A stretch of 64,000 nucleotides of DNA, from NCBI RefSeq assembly GCF_019061125.1, contig NZ_JAHQYI010000001.1, positions 1,860,001 to 1,924,000 on the forward strand, read 5' to 3'. Position numbers and translations under genes: made by a program. Shown in pieces: positions 47,973-56,140 of the stretch. Under the pieces are notes generated by a model. The model was not told the DNA's origin. It ran no database searches and was given only the letters and a program-made list of their open reading frames with translations. Each line of letters begins with the position of its first letter. Position 1 is the first letter of the stretch. Origin of the DNA: Microbacterium sp. NC79 (GTDB lineage Bacteria > Actinomycetota > Actinomycetes > Actinomycetales > Microbacteriaceae).

Positions 47973-48757
47973 CGATCATCGCAAAAGATCTCACCCGTCG
48001 ATACGCACGCGCCAAGGAGACACCGTTCGAAAAGCGCACGTATGCGACCGCTCTCGACGGCGTGGACTTCACAGCTGAAGACGGCGAAGCGGTTGGCATC
48101 ATTGGCGAGTCCGGCTCAGGAAAATCGACCCTGATTCGATTACTGCTCGCCCTCGATACACCGACCAGCGGAACCGTCGAGATTAACGGTCGCGCCGTTG
48201 ATGCACGAAAGTCTGCCCGCAGTTTGCACTGGCTTCGCCGCGAAACCGGGATCGTTTTTCAAGATCCGTATGCATCGCTTGACCCGCGCATGTCGGTCGG
48301 GCGCGCGATCGCTGAGCCGCTGTGGGCACTGGGAATTTCCGGAGATCACCGCGCCCGTGTCGCCGAGGTGCTCGAAGACGTTGATCTCGAGCCCGACATG
48401 GCTTCGCGTTTTCCGCATGAGTTTTCTGGCGGTCAGCGTCAGCGCATCGCGATCGCGCGGGCGCTCGTGCACAAGCCGTCGATCCTCGTCGGCGACGAGC
48501 CACTGTCAGCGCTTGATGTGACCGTGCGGGCGCAGATTCTGGACGTTTTGCGCACCCTGTTGGCACGAGACAACATGACGATGCTGTTTGTCTCTCACGA
48601 CATCGGCGTGGTGCAGGCACTGTGTGATTCTGTCGTCGTGATGAAAGACGGCGCGATTGTCGAGCGCGGCGTGGTCGGCGACGTGTTGCAGCACCCGCGT
48701 GAGGACTACACGAAGCGCCTGCTGGCGGCGATCCCCACGATCAACGTCACCCCGTAA
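47969..48757 (+). CDS. ABC transporter ATP-binding protein, DppF/OppF type
   Basis: The 262-residue ATPase is the second of the pair, with GESGSGKS, FQDPYASLDPRMSV Q-loop, SGGQRQRIAIARAL signature and LVGDEPLSALDV Walker B. PYASLDPR is typical of the DppF/OppF subgroup. The start ATG 47969 overlaps the preceding stop (ATGA); a longer frame from 47921 lies within dppD and is rejected. It closes the operon; the palindromic repeat lies 47 bp downstream. Confidence 0.92.
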   Translation: MTIIAKDLTRRYARAKETPFEKRTYATALDGVDFTAEDGEAVGIIGESGSGKSTLIRLLLALDTPTSGTVEINGRAVDARKSARSLHWLRRETGIVFQDPYASLDPRMSVGRAIAEPLWALGISGDHRARVAEVLEDVDLEPDMASRFPHEFSGGQRQRIAIARALVHKPSILVGDEPLSALDVTVRAQILDVLRTLLARDNMTMLFVSHDIGVVQALCDSVVVMKDGAIVERGVVGDVLQHPREDYTKRLLAAIPTINVTP

Positions 48758-48803
48758 CCCCCACGCTCCCCACTTCTCCCCAGCCTTCCCCCGCCCTTTC
48801 CCC

Positions 48804-48872
48804 GCGAAACACATTTTGGTCGGCGAGAAACATGCGGCCGCGCGATGTTTCGCCGACCAAAACGTGTCTCGC
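48804..48872. repeat. 69-bp intergenic palindromic repeat, copy 2
   Basis: The arms begin GCGAAACACATTTTGGTCGG and end AACGTGTCTCGC, same length and nearly the same sequence as copy 1 at 19544-19612. It sits in the 141-bp gap between the convergent DppF-type and GNAT genes, and may serve as bidirectional terminator. The centre differs (GGCCGCG-type here, GGAACCACG-type in copy 1). Confidence 0.85.
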
Positions 48873-48898
48873 CGCGTGGTGGGCGGGAGGGGCGGCGC

Positions 48899-49495
48899 TT
48901 AGCGGGGTGGCTTGCGGGACTTGGGGAGCTCTTTTTGCATGATGATGGTTCCGAGCCACCGGTCAAACTTGAAGCCAACGCGGCCCATCCGCCCCACTTC
49001 GACAAAGCCGAGCTTCTCGTGCAGCGCGATTGAGGCTTCCGCACCCTTGTCGCTGATGACGGCCAGAATCTGACGAATCCCGGCGGCTTGGCCGCGAGCG
49101 ATGAGTTCGGTCAGTAATGCGCGGCCGATGCCCTTGCCACCGGCGCTCGGACCGAGGTAAATCGAATTCTCGGTCGTGTATCGGTACGCCGATTTCGGCT
49201 TCCACTGCGAGAGCAGCGCGTAGCCAAGCACCTGCCCGCTCGGCGATACCGCAACAAGGAAGGGCAGCCCCAGTTTGCCAAGGTGCGCGAACTTGTCTTT
49301 CCATTGCGCGAGCGTCCACGTGGCTTCATCAAAAGTGACTGATGAGTTGGTCACGTAGTAGTTGTAGATTTCACGCACCGATGGCAGGTCTTCTGCCACC
49401 GCATCGCGGATCGAGAAGCCGAACTCCTCGGCCGGCTCGCTCGGCTGCAGGTGCCGGGGAAGCTTGCGAGGCTTGAGGTATTCGTCGGGTTTCAT
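48899..49495 (-). CDS. GNAT family N-acetyltransferase
   Basis: The 198-residue acetyltransferase has the acetyl-CoA loop [14 protein letters not shown], plus [22 protein letters not shown] at the start, resembling phosphinothricin/L-amino acid N-acyltransferase-type enzymes (the IYNYYV block is usual there). Substrate unknown. The ATG at 49495 overlaps the ung stop (ATGA). A longer frame runs into ung and is rejected. Confidence 0.88.
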   Translation of the reverse strand: MKPDEYLKPRKLPRHLQPSEPAEEFGFSIRDAVAEDLPSVREIYNYYVTNSSVTFDEATWTLAQWKDKFAHLGKLGLPFLVAVSPSGQVLGYALLSQWKPKSAYRYTTENSIYLGPSAGGKGIGRALLTELIARGQAAGIRQILAVISDKGAEASIALHEKLGFVEVGRMGRVGFKFDRWLGTIIMQKELPKSRKPPR

Positions 49496-50181
49496 CGCTC
49501 CACTCGCCAGTCGATCGGCGCTGCCCCCTGCTGGCGCAACAGGTCGTTGACGGCGGAAAAGGGGCGGGAACCAAAGAATCCACGCGAGGCTGACAGTGGC
49601 GATGGGTGGGCGGATACGATCGCAGGCGTCTTGCCAAGCCAGCCGCGAAGGTTTTCGGCATCTTTGCCCCAGAGCACCGCGACGAGTGGTTGCTCGCGGG
49701 CCGCGAGCACGCGGATGGCGTGTTCGGTGATACGTTCCCACCCCCAGCGGCGGTGCGATCCGGCGGCACCGGGCGCGACCGTCAACACACGATTCAACAT
49801 CATGACGCCCTGATCGGCCCACGCCGACAAATCGCCGTGCGACGCTGGCTCAATGCCGAGGTCGGCGTTGAGCTCTTTGTAGATGTTGCTGAGACTCCGC
49901 GGCAGTGGGCGCACATCGCGGTTGACCGCGAAAGAAAGGCCGATGGCGTGCCCGGGAGTCGGGTAGGGATCTTGCCCAACGATCAGCACGCGCACATCGG
50001 CGAGTGGGCGTTGGAAGGCGCGAAACACGTTGTCAGCGGCGGGCAGCACCTCGACACCGGCATCACGTTCGGCCTGCACCCGCGCTGAAACGGCGGCGAT
50101 ATCGGCGGCGACAGGTGCGAGGGCCTCGGCCCATCCGGCGTCGATTCTTCCGTCAGACGCCAACTGCTCGAGCGTTGTCAC
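49492..50181 (-). CDS. ung: Uracil-DNA glycosylase
   Basis: The 229-residue family 1 UDG removes uracil from DNA. The catalytic water-activating aspartate is in [16 protein letters not shown], and the [17 protein letters not shown] loop is the leucine-minor-groove block. GTG 50181 is used and follows the SDR stop by one base. Co-transcription with SDR and GNAT is likely. Confidence 0.96.
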   Translation of the reverse strand: MTTLEQLASDGRIDAGWAEALAPVAADIAAVSARVQAERDAGVEVLPAADNVFRAFQRPLADVRVLIVGQDPYPTPGHAIGLSFAVNRDVRPLPRSLSNIYKELNADLGIEPASHGDLSAWADQGVMMLNRVLTVAPGAAGSHRRWGWERITEHAIRVLAAREQPLVAVLWGKDAENLRGWLGKTPAIVSAHPSPLSASRGFFGSRPFSAVNDLLRQQGAAPIDWRVER

Positions 50182-50182
50182 G

Positions 50183-50956
50183 TTACAGGCGGGGCTTCAG
50201 CTCACCACGAATCAGCACGTGCTGTGCCGCTTGAGCGACCGGGCGCATCGTAATGAGGTCGAGGTTGACGTGACCGGGGGCGTTGAGCGCGTAGCTGATG
50301 ACGTCGGCCACATCGCTGGCAACGAGCGGAGCTGCGACGCCTTCGTACGTCGCTGCCACAGCCCCGGTGTTACCGCGGTTGCGGTTGAGGGTGAATTCTT
50401 CGGTGAAGACCATGCCGGGGGCAATCTCGGTGACGCGTAGTGGTTCACCGGCAAGCTCAAGGCGAAGCGCCTTCACGACCATCGACTCCCCCGCCTTCGC
50501 GGCGTTGTAGCCAGCACCGCCCTCATATGCGGTCTGGGCCGCGGTAGACGTGACAAACGCGAAGTCGGCGTGGCCGCCCGTGAGCGAGGCCCGACGCAGT
50601 TGGGGAAGAAGCGCGGCAACAAGGCGCTGCGTGCTCATCACGTTGGCCTGGAACATCCACTCCCAGTCGTCGGTGCGCGCGTCTTCGATGCGCTCCGTGC
50701 CGGCAGCACCGCCGGCGACCTGCACCAGTGCGTGAATGGTTCCGGTGCTTTCCAGATACTGCGCGAGGGCATCAACATCGGCCTGCTTTGTCAGGTCAGC
50801 GGCGAACACCGCGGCTCCCGTCTCTGCGGCGACCTGGGCGAGACGCTCCGCGCGGCGAGCCACACCCACCACATCCCAGCCGGCCTCGCGGAGCGCGACA
50901 ACCGTCGCGCGGCCGATACCTGAACTTGCTCCCGTTACAACTGCACGCCTCGTCAT
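50183..50956 (-). CDS. Short-chain dehydrogenase/reductase
   Basis: The 257-residue SDR has the nucleotide-binding TGASSGIG motif and the catalytic YxxxK (GYNAAKAG) with serine in VTSTAAQ. It reduces or oxidises an unknown substrate with NADP(H). The ATG is preceded by both GGAGGC and a TAGCGT -10 box, so leaderless and leadered use are both possible. Divergent from metZ. Confidence 0.9.
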   Translation of the reverse strand: MTRRAVVTGASSGIGRATVVALREAGWDVVGVARRAERLAQVAAETGAAVFAADLTKQADVDALAQYLESTGTIHALVQVAGGAAGTERIEDARTDDWEWMFQANVMSTQRLVAALLPQLRRASLTGGHADFAFVTSTAAQTAYEGGAGYNAAKAGESMVVKALRLELAGEPLRVTEIAPGMVFTEEFTLNRNRGNTGAVAATYEGVAAPLVASDVADVISYALNAPGHVNLDLITMRPVAQAAQHVLIRGELKPRL

Positions 50957-50968
50957 GCCTCCACGCTA
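50957..50968 (-). promoter_or_regulatory. -10 box of the SDR gene
   Basis: TAGCGT (50963-50968 on the minus strand) precedes the ATG at 50956 by six bases (GGAGGC). The same TAGCGT-GGRGGC-ATG arrangement recurs at the Nudix gene (54769-54774). Confidence 0.5.
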
Positions 50969-50988
50969 CAAGGTGTGTGCGTCGATCG

Positions 50989-51000
50989 TGTTACGTAACA
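50989..51000. promoter_or_regulatory. Perfect 12-bp palindrome in the SDR-metZ intergenic region
   Basis: TGTTACGTAACA is perfectly symmetric and lies between the divergent SDR and metZ promoters, about 87 bp upstream of metZ. It looks like an operator for a dimeric repressor. A TAATCT -10 box for metZ lies downstream at 51032-51037, and a GCGGC/GCCGC mini-stem plus TAGGAG site lie in its leader. Confidence 0.5.
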
Positions 51001-51087
51001 TGTCCCACAACTTGGCCAGCGTGAGGTATCACCCTAATCTCGTCTGAGCGGCTCCTGTTGCCGCCCGACAACACTAGGAGTCTTCTC

Positions 51088-52410
51088 ATGTCTGCACCCG
51101 AGAACTGGCGTTTTGAGACCAAGCAGATCCACTCTGGCGCTGCGCCAGACCCGGTCACCAAGGCTCGCGCCACCCCGATTTACCAGACCACGTCGTACGT
51201 GTTCGACAGCACCGACCACGCCGCGAACCTGTTCGCGCTTGCCGAGTTCGGCAACATCTACACCCGCATTCAGAACCCGACGCAGGATGTCGCAGAGCAG
51301 CGCATCGCAGCACTCGAAGGCGGCACCGGAGCCCTCCTCGTCTCATCGGGCCAGGCGGCAGCAACCACCGCAATCTTGAACATCGCTGGCGCTGGTGACC
51401 ACATCGTCTCCTCCAGCTCGATCTACGGCGGCACGTACAACCTCTTCAAGTACACGCTGGGCAAGCTCGGCATTGAGGTCACGTTCGTGGAGAACCAGGA
51501 CGACCTCGACGAGTGGCGCAACGCTGTTCGCCCGAACACCAAGCTGTTCTTCGGCGAGACGATCGGTAACCCGAAGATCAACGTGCTCGACATTGCCGGC
51601 ATTGCCGCTGTCGCCCACGAGGCTGGTCTCCCACTCATCGCCGACAACACGATCGCGACACCGTACCTGATCAAGCCGTTCGAGCACGGTGCTGACATCG
51701 TGATTCACTCCGCCACGAAGTTCCTCGGCGGTCACGGCACGGTCATCGGTGGTTCCATCGTCGATGGCGGCCGCTTCAAGTGGTCAGAAAACGTCGAGAA
51801 GTTCCCGGGTCTCACGGAGCCCGACCCGTCGTACAACGGCGCAAGCTACACCGCCGCTGTTGGCGATGGCCTCGCTTTCATCATCAAGGCGCGCGTGCAG
51901 TTGCTGCGCGACCTCGGTTCAGCGATTGCTCCGGCGAGCGCATGGCAGCTCATTCAGGGCATTGAGACCCTGTCGCTGCGCATCGAGCGCCACGTGCAGA
52001 ACGCGCAGGAGATCGCCGAGTGGCTCGACAACCACCCCGACGTCGCGACCGTCAACTACTCGGGTCTGCCGTCGTCGCCGTGGTACGCCGCCGCGAACAA
52101 GTACGCCCCCAAGGGTGTCGGCGCTGTGCTGTCGTTCGAACTCAAGGGCGGCGTTGACGCTGGCCGCGCGTTCGTCAACAACCTGAGCCTGTTCAGCCAC
52201 CTCGCCAACATCGGTGATGTGCGCTCGCTCGTGATCCACCCGGCATCGACCACGCACTCCCAGCTGAGCCCCGAGCAGCAGCTCACCGCGGGCGTCACGC
52301 CTGGCCTCGTGCGTCTTTCGGTTGGTCTCGAGAACATCGAAGACATCAAGGCTGACCTGGAGACCGGTCTCGCCGCCGCTCGCGTGCAGATCGAGCAGAC
52401 CCGCGTCTAA
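51088..52410 (+). CDS. metZ: O-acetylhomoserine/O-acetylserine sulfhydrylase
   Basis: The 440-residue PLP-dependent enzyme of the Cys/Met metabolism family forms homocysteine from O-acetylhomoserine and sulfide. The PLP lysine is in IHSATKFLGGHG (about residue 215), and the GNIYTRIQNPTQDV, SSGQAAATTAIL and DNTIATPYLIKPFEHGADIV blocks are typical. The start ATG at 51088 is preceded by TAGGAG. The gene stands in a probable metZ-metX transcription unit, interrupted by a terminator. The name follows the family; MetY/MetZ naming varies. Confidence 0.93.
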   Translation: MSAPENWRFETKQIHSGAAPDPVTKARATPIYQTTSYVFDSTDHAANLFALAEFGNIYTRIQNPTQDVAEQRIAALEGGTGALLVSSGQAAATTAILNIAGAGDHIVSSSSIYGGTYNLFKYTLGKLGIEVTFVENQDDLDEWRNAVRPNTKLFFGETIGNPKINVLDIAGIAAVAHEAGLPLIADNTIATPYLIKPFEHGADIVIHSATKFLGGHGTVIGGSIVDGGRFKWSENVEKFPGLTEPDPSYNGASYTAAVGDGLAFIIKARVQLLRDLGSAIAPASAWQLIQGIETLSLRIERHVQNAQEIAEWLDNHPDVATVNYSGLPSSPWYAAANKYAPKGVGAVLSFELKGGVDAGRAFVNNLSLFSHLANIGDVRSLVIHPASTTHSQLSPEQQLTAGVTPGLVRLSVGLENIEDIKADLETGLAAARVQIEQTRV

Positions 52411-52424
52411 TCCCCCCTCGCCGA

Positions 52425-52457
52425 ACGCCCCGACCTTTCCGAAGGTCGGGGCGTTTC
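52425..52457 (+). terminator. Intrinsic terminator after metZ
   Basis: A 12-bp perfect stem (CGCCCCGACCTT with AAGGTCGGGGCG) with a TCCG tetraloop, followed by TTTCG. It lies 15 bp after the metZ stop codon. Confidence 0.85.
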
Positions 52458-52560
52458 GCGTCCCCACCCCATACAACGCAACCCAGCCATCTCGGCCACC
52501 TCGGCAGCGCACCCAACCCAACCCAACCATCTCGGCACCGCAAGGTGCCCCAGGAAGGAG

Positions 52561-52642
52561 CGGCGGATGGCGGAGGGAATATTGGCGGGTCTGGCAGGCC
52601 GCCCGCAGGGCGGCCCGGAGATATTCCCGCAGCCATCCGCCG
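52561..52642. repeat. 82-bp nested inverted repeat between metZ and metX
   Basis: The outer arms (CGGCGGATGGC...GGGAATAT and ATATTCCC...GCCATCCGCCG) pair over about 20 bp; inside is a second hairpin (GGCCGCC/GGGCGGCC) at 52598-52615. Only two or three outer positions do not pair. It lies in the 376-bp gene-free gap (52411-52786), which otherwise has GC-rich sequence of low complexity. It could be a regulatory RNA structure ahead of metX or a small mobile element remnant; it does not match a SAM riboswitch pattern that I know. Confidence 0.7.
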
Positions 52643-52786
52643 TTCCGCCCCCAGCTCAGCCACCCACCGCCCCCAACTCAGCTACTTCCGGCGAAAAACC
52701 ATCCGAAAGCCAGCAGAAAGCGTGCCGAAGGCGCCCCCGAAAGTCACACTTCGCGTTTCGAGAGCAATACCGGACAGAATGGAACC

Positions 52787-53992
52787 ATGGATTGGCAGGT
52801 TTCCGAAGACACGGTGCCGTCGGCTCCCGTAACGGAGGCTGACGCTCGATCGTTGCTGGGTCGTCCCCCGGCGACTGGAGCGTGGCGTGATGGTGATCCG
52901 GCGGGTGAGCGTCACTTCGCGACCTTCGGCACATTCCGCACCGAATCGGGTGGCCAGTTGCCGTCGTTCCGCCTTGCCTACGAGACGTGGGGTGAGTTGA
53001 ACCCGGATCGTAACAACGCGATCCTGATCTTGCACGCTCTCACCGGTGACTCCCACGTGCGCGGCGATGCGAGCCGCGCACACCCAACCGCGGGCTGGTG
53101 GGAAGACATTGTGGGCCCAGGCGCCGCTATTGACACTGACAAGTACTTCGTCATCGCGCCGAATATTCTTGGCGGCTGCCAAGGCTCGACCGGCCCCTCC
53201 AGCATTGCGCCCGATGGGTACGAGTGGGCTTCGCGCTTTCCCTACCTCACGATCCGTGATCAGGTTGCCGCGCAGCGTATGCTTGCCGACCATCTCGAGA
53301 TCGACCGTTTCTTTGCTGTCATCGGTGGTTCCATGGGCGGCATGCACGCGCTGGAGTGGGCCGTCACAACTCCCGATCGTGTCGCACGCCTCGCCGTGTT
53401 GTCTTCGCCCCCGCTCAACACAGCGGATCAGATCGCACTCAACTCGGTGCAGCTGGAAGCCATCGCGATCGACCCGCACTTTAACGGCGGCGAGTATTAC
53501 GACGCTGGCGACGGTGAAGGCCCCAACCGAGGTCTCGCGCTCGCACGTCGCATGGCTCTGCTCAACTACCGCAGCCCATCAGAGCTCAACCAGCGGTTCC
53601 AGCGCTCGTGGCAGTCACCGGTATCGCCGTTTGGTCTTGGCGGGCGATTCGCGGTGGAGAGTTACCTCGACTTTCACGGCAACAAGTTCACCCGCCGATT
53701 CGATGCGAACAGCTATGTGATCCTCGTCGGAGCGATGGACTCCCACGATGTCGGCCGTGACCGCGGCGGCGTAGAAGACGCTCTCGCACGCGTGACGGCC
53801 ACGACGCTCGTGCTCGGTATTGACAGCGACCGCCTTTTCCCCGTCGACGGTCAGCACCGCATCGCTAAGGGCATCCCCAACACGCTTGATGGCAACCAGG
53901 CTGTGGTGATCTCCAGCGATTTCGGCCACGATGGCTTCCTGATTGAACACGAAGCCGTCAGCATGCATCTGCGGCGCTTGCTCGCCGCCTAA
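52787..53992 (+). CDS. metX: Homoserine O-acetyltransferase
   Basis: The 401-residue alpha/beta-hydrolase-fold enzyme acetylates homoserine for the metZ reaction. The catalytic serine is in GGSMGGMHALEW; the family-typical RLAYETWGELNPDRNNAIL at the start, LGGCQGSTGP and the C-terminal DFGHDGFLIEHE (His) complete the triad. The start ATG at 52787 is preceded by a CAGAAT -10-like box and six bases. A longer frame from 52322 is rejected as it overlaps the metZ gene. The enzymes metX and metZ together make homocysteine. Confidence 0.93.
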   Translation: MDWQVSEDTVPSAPVTEADARSLLGRPPATGAWRDGDPAGERHFATFGTFRTESGGQLPSFRLAYETWGELNPDRNNAILILHALTGDSHVRGDASRAHPTAGWWEDIVGPGAAIDTDKYFVIAPNILGGCQGSTGPSSIAPDGYEWASRFPYLTIRDQVAAQRMLADHLEIDRFFAVIGGSMGGMHALEWAVTTPDRVARLAVLSSPPLNTADQIALNSVQLEAIAIDPHFNGGEYYDAGDGEGPNRGLALARRMALLNYRSPSELNQRFQRSWQSPVSPFGLGGRFAVESYLDFHGNKFTRRFDANSYVILVGAMDSHDVGRDRGGVEDALARVTATTLVLGIDSDRLFPVDGQHRIAKGIPNTLDGNQAVVISSDFGHDGFLIEHEAVSMHLRRLLAA

Positions 53993-54006
53993 CGTTCGAG
54001 GGGCCG

Positions 54007-54762
54007 CTACGAGGCCCAAACTTCGTTGAGGTAGGTCCACGGCAACGCGCCGGCGACAATACGGTGACGAGGTCCGGTCGTATCCGGCCGATCCGCGTCA
54101 TACTCGTAGTCGCCCTGCCAGAACAGCACCGTGGTTCCGTCACGCTTTCGCATGCGGGTGCCGTATTCGCGCGGCTGCACGTCACGCAAGTGCGTGCTCC
54201 AGGCAGCCAGCGACTCGCCACACCCGGTGAGCGCCGTCAGCGTGATGAATGTCGGCGGATACAGCGTGACACGGCCTTGTGCGTGACGCTCCAGCATGTC
54301 GATGGGACGAATCCACGTCCACTCCGCCACCTCATCGGGTGAAGGCACAAAGGTGCCTGATGACGCCAGCGCAACGAAGAACCAGGTACGAATACGCACC
54401 GCGGTGTCGGTAGGCGGCTCCCAGGTAGAAATCTGCACGAGGTTATCCGGCACGACGTCGAGTCCGGTCTCCTCCTTCGTCTCGCGAACCGCCGTTGCTT
54501 TAAGCTGATCAGCCATGGTTCCGCCAGGCACCGCATCTTCGGGGTCAACCTTGCCGCCCGGAAAGACCCAAGCGCCGGCAAACGTGCCGCGTTCGGGGCG
54601 ACGGAGCATCAAAATTTCGGGGCCATCAGCGCCCTCGCGGGCGACCACAACTGTCGCCGCACGCGCCGCAATCGGAACCGGATCTGCTCCTCGTTCGCGA
54701 GCGGCCTCGGTCTGCGACATAAAAGAGCGAAGCGCGTCAGCGCCAGGAACAGCATCGGTCAT
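54007..54762 (-). CDS. Nudix hydrolase
   Basis: The 251-residue protein has the Nudix box but with extended spacing: GGKVDPE then 17 residues before RETKEETGL, instead of the usual 7. It matches the actinobacterial NUDT19/RP2-like subset, where such an insert occurs. These enzymes hydrolyse nucleoside-diphosphate-linked compounds such as CoA or ADP-ribose derivatives; the substrate here is unknown. It is convergent with metX and divergent from the downstream SDR. Confidence 0.85.
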   Translation of the reverse strand: MTDAVPGADALRSFMSQTEAARERGADPVPIAARAATVVVAREGADGPEILMLRRPERGTFAGAWVFPGGKVDPEDAVPGGTMADQLKATAVRETKEETGLDVVPDNLVQISTWEPPTDTAVRIRTWFFVALASSGTFVPSPDEVAEWTWIRPIDMLERHAQGRVTLYPPTFITLTALTGCGESLAAWSTHLRDVQPREYGTRMRKRDGTTVLFWQGDYEYDADRPDTTGPRHRIVAGALPWTYLNEVWAS

Positions 54763-54774
54763 GCCCCCACGCTA
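54763..54774 (-). promoter_or_regulatory. -10 box of the Nudix gene
   Basis: TAGCGT (54769-54774) and GGGGGC precede the ATG at 54762 by six bases, the same arrangement as at the SDR gene at 50956. Confidence 0.5.
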
Positions 54775-54808
54775 CACGCTGCAAAATGGAGCGGTCACGC
54801 CGCCTCGA

Positions 54809-54854
54809 CACCGACCGGGCGCGCGCATACGCACCGACCGGGCGGGTGCATACG
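54809..54854. repeat. Tandem duplication of a 23-bp unit
   Basis: Two adjacent 23-bp units (54809-54831 and 54832-54854) each begin CACCGACCGGGCG and end GCATACG, differing at two central bases. They lie in the 211-bp spacer between the divergent Nudix and SDR genes. Also in the spacer: a TAGGCT -10 at 54918-54923, before the SDR start by 50 bp. Confidence 0.75.
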
Positions 54855-54973
54855 GGTGCGGCTGGCGCCGTTCCCTACCAGCGAAGAAAGGCTGGGACCG
54901 GGGCGGAACCACGGGAGTAGGCTGGATATGCCTGCAGAGCAGGGTGCTGAGCAGGCGGGAGAGAGGAATCCTC

Positions 54974-55726
54974 ATGCGGCTCGAGAACAAGGTCGCCATT
55001 GTCACCGGTGGCGCCGGCGGTATCGGTCAAGGAATCGTAAAGAAGTTTCTCGATGAGGGTGCGAAAGTACTTGTTGTCGATGTCATTCCTCAGGCAGACG
55101 GCGACACGCTGATCGCCGAACTCGCCACCGGCCGTGGTGCCGCGTATCTGCAGAAGGACATTTCTGTCGAGGCAAACGCCGCCGCCATCATCGCAAAGGC
55201 GCTCGAGCACTTCGGCAAGCTCGACGTGCTCGTGAACAACGCACACGCATCCAAGCAGGCACCGATTATGGACACCACGCAGGAGATGTGGGATCTCAGC
55301 TTCGGCACCGGCATGTACGCGACGTATAACCTGATGCGCGCTGCCCACCCCGAACTGAAGAAGACGCAGGGCTCGATCGTGAACTTTGCGTCAGGCGCTG
55401 GCATTAAGGGCCTGCCCAACCAGGTCACCTACGCCGCCGCTAAGGAGGCCATCCGCGCGATCAGTCGCGTCGCCGCCCACGAGTGGGCAGCAGACGGTAT
55501 TCGCGTCAACCTGGTGTCGCCGGTCGCACTCACTCCCGGCATTCAGCAGTGGGCTGCGGCCTACCCTGCCGAGTACCAGAAGGTCGTCGATGGTGTGCCC
55601 CTCGGCCGCCTTGGCGACCCGAAGGATGACATCGCGCCCGTCGTTGCTTTCCTCGCAAGCGACGATGCTCGCTACCTCACCGGTCAGACGCTGATGACCG
55701 ACGGTGGATCGACGATGTCGGCCTAA
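54974..55726 (+). CDS. Short-chain dehydrogenase/reductase (glucose/ribitol type)
   Basis: The 250-residue SDR has the NAD(P)-binding TGGAGGIGQG and the NNAHAS motif (classical NNAG-like), catalytic Ser-Tyr-Lys as NFASGAG and TYAAAKEA. DGGSTMSA is the C-terminus. The ATG at 54974 follows GAGAGGA. Substrate unknown; many relatives are 3-oxoacyl-ACP reductase- or sugar alcohol-dehydrogenase-like. A long upstream in-frame extension (to 54515) is a shadow of the Nudix gene. Confidence 0.9.
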   Translation: MRLENKVAIVTGGAGGIGQGIVKKFLDEGAKVLVVDVIPQADGDTLIAELATGRGAAYLQKDISVEANAAAIIAKALEHFGKLDVLVNNAHASKQAPIMDTTQEMWDLSFGTGMYATYNLMRAAHPELKKTQGSIVNFASGAGIKGLPNQVTYAAAKEAIRAISRVAAHEWAADGIRVNLVSPVALTPGIQQWAAAYPAEYQKVVDGVPLGRLGDPKDDIAPVVAFLASDDARYLTGQTLMTDGGSTMSA

Positions 55727-55737
55727 CCAGTCAAAAC

Positions 55738-55776
55738 ACAGGGGGCTTTGCGTCACTTTGACGCAAAGCCCCCTGT
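55738..55776. terminator. Bidirectional intrinsic terminator
   Basis: A 17-bp perfect stem (ACAGGGGGCTTTGCGTC with its complement) with a 5-base loop lies between convergent SDR and thiamine-binding-like genes. It is the strongest hairpin seen in the window, and is flanked by TACGTTTC and TTTTG on the two sides. Confidence 0.85.
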
Positions 55777-55790
55777 TACGTTTCGTGCGG

Positions 55791-56114
55791 CTACTCGCCG
55801 CTCGGCTGTTCTTGCTCGTCCATCGCCTGCTCCAGACGGTCAATCTTGGCGTTGATCTCGCCCGAATAGCCGGGGCGAATGTCAGCCTTGATGACAAGCG
55901 AAATTCGCGAGCCAAATGGTTCCACCGCCGCCGCCGCGCGCTTCACGACATCGAAGACTTCATCCCACTCCCCCTCGATTTCGGTGAACATGCTGGACGT
56001 GCGGTTGGGGAGGCCAGATTCGCGCACGACGCGAACCGCGGCAGCGACAGCATCGTGAACGGAACCATCGGCACGGCCGGTACCGGAGGGAGCGACGGAG
56101 AAAGCGAGAAGCAT
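55791..56114 (-). CDS. MTH1187-family thiamine-binding protein (DUF77)
   Basis: The 107-residue protein starts MLLAFSVAPSG and includes MFTEIEGEWDEVFDVVKRA, blocks typical of the MTH1187/YkoF-like small proteins of ferredoxin-like fold. Some members bind thiamine. The ATG at 56114 follows AAAGGA. A longer reading to 56396 is within the next gene. It ends near the bidirectional terminator. A downstream role is not known. Confidence 0.8.
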   Translation of the reverse strand: MLLAFSVAPSGTGRADGSVHDAVAAAVRVVRESGLPNRTSSMFTEIEGEWDEVFDVVKRAAAAVEPFGSRISLVIKADIRPGYSGEINAKIDRLEQAMDEQEQPSGE

Positions 56115-56140
56115 GATGTCCTTTCGAAGGCTGATGAAGA

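Noticed and set aside
50957..51087. SAM riboswitch ahead of metZ
   Set aside because: The leader is only about 44 nt and contains one small GCGGC/GCCGC stem, too short for SAM-I, SAM-IV or related folds.
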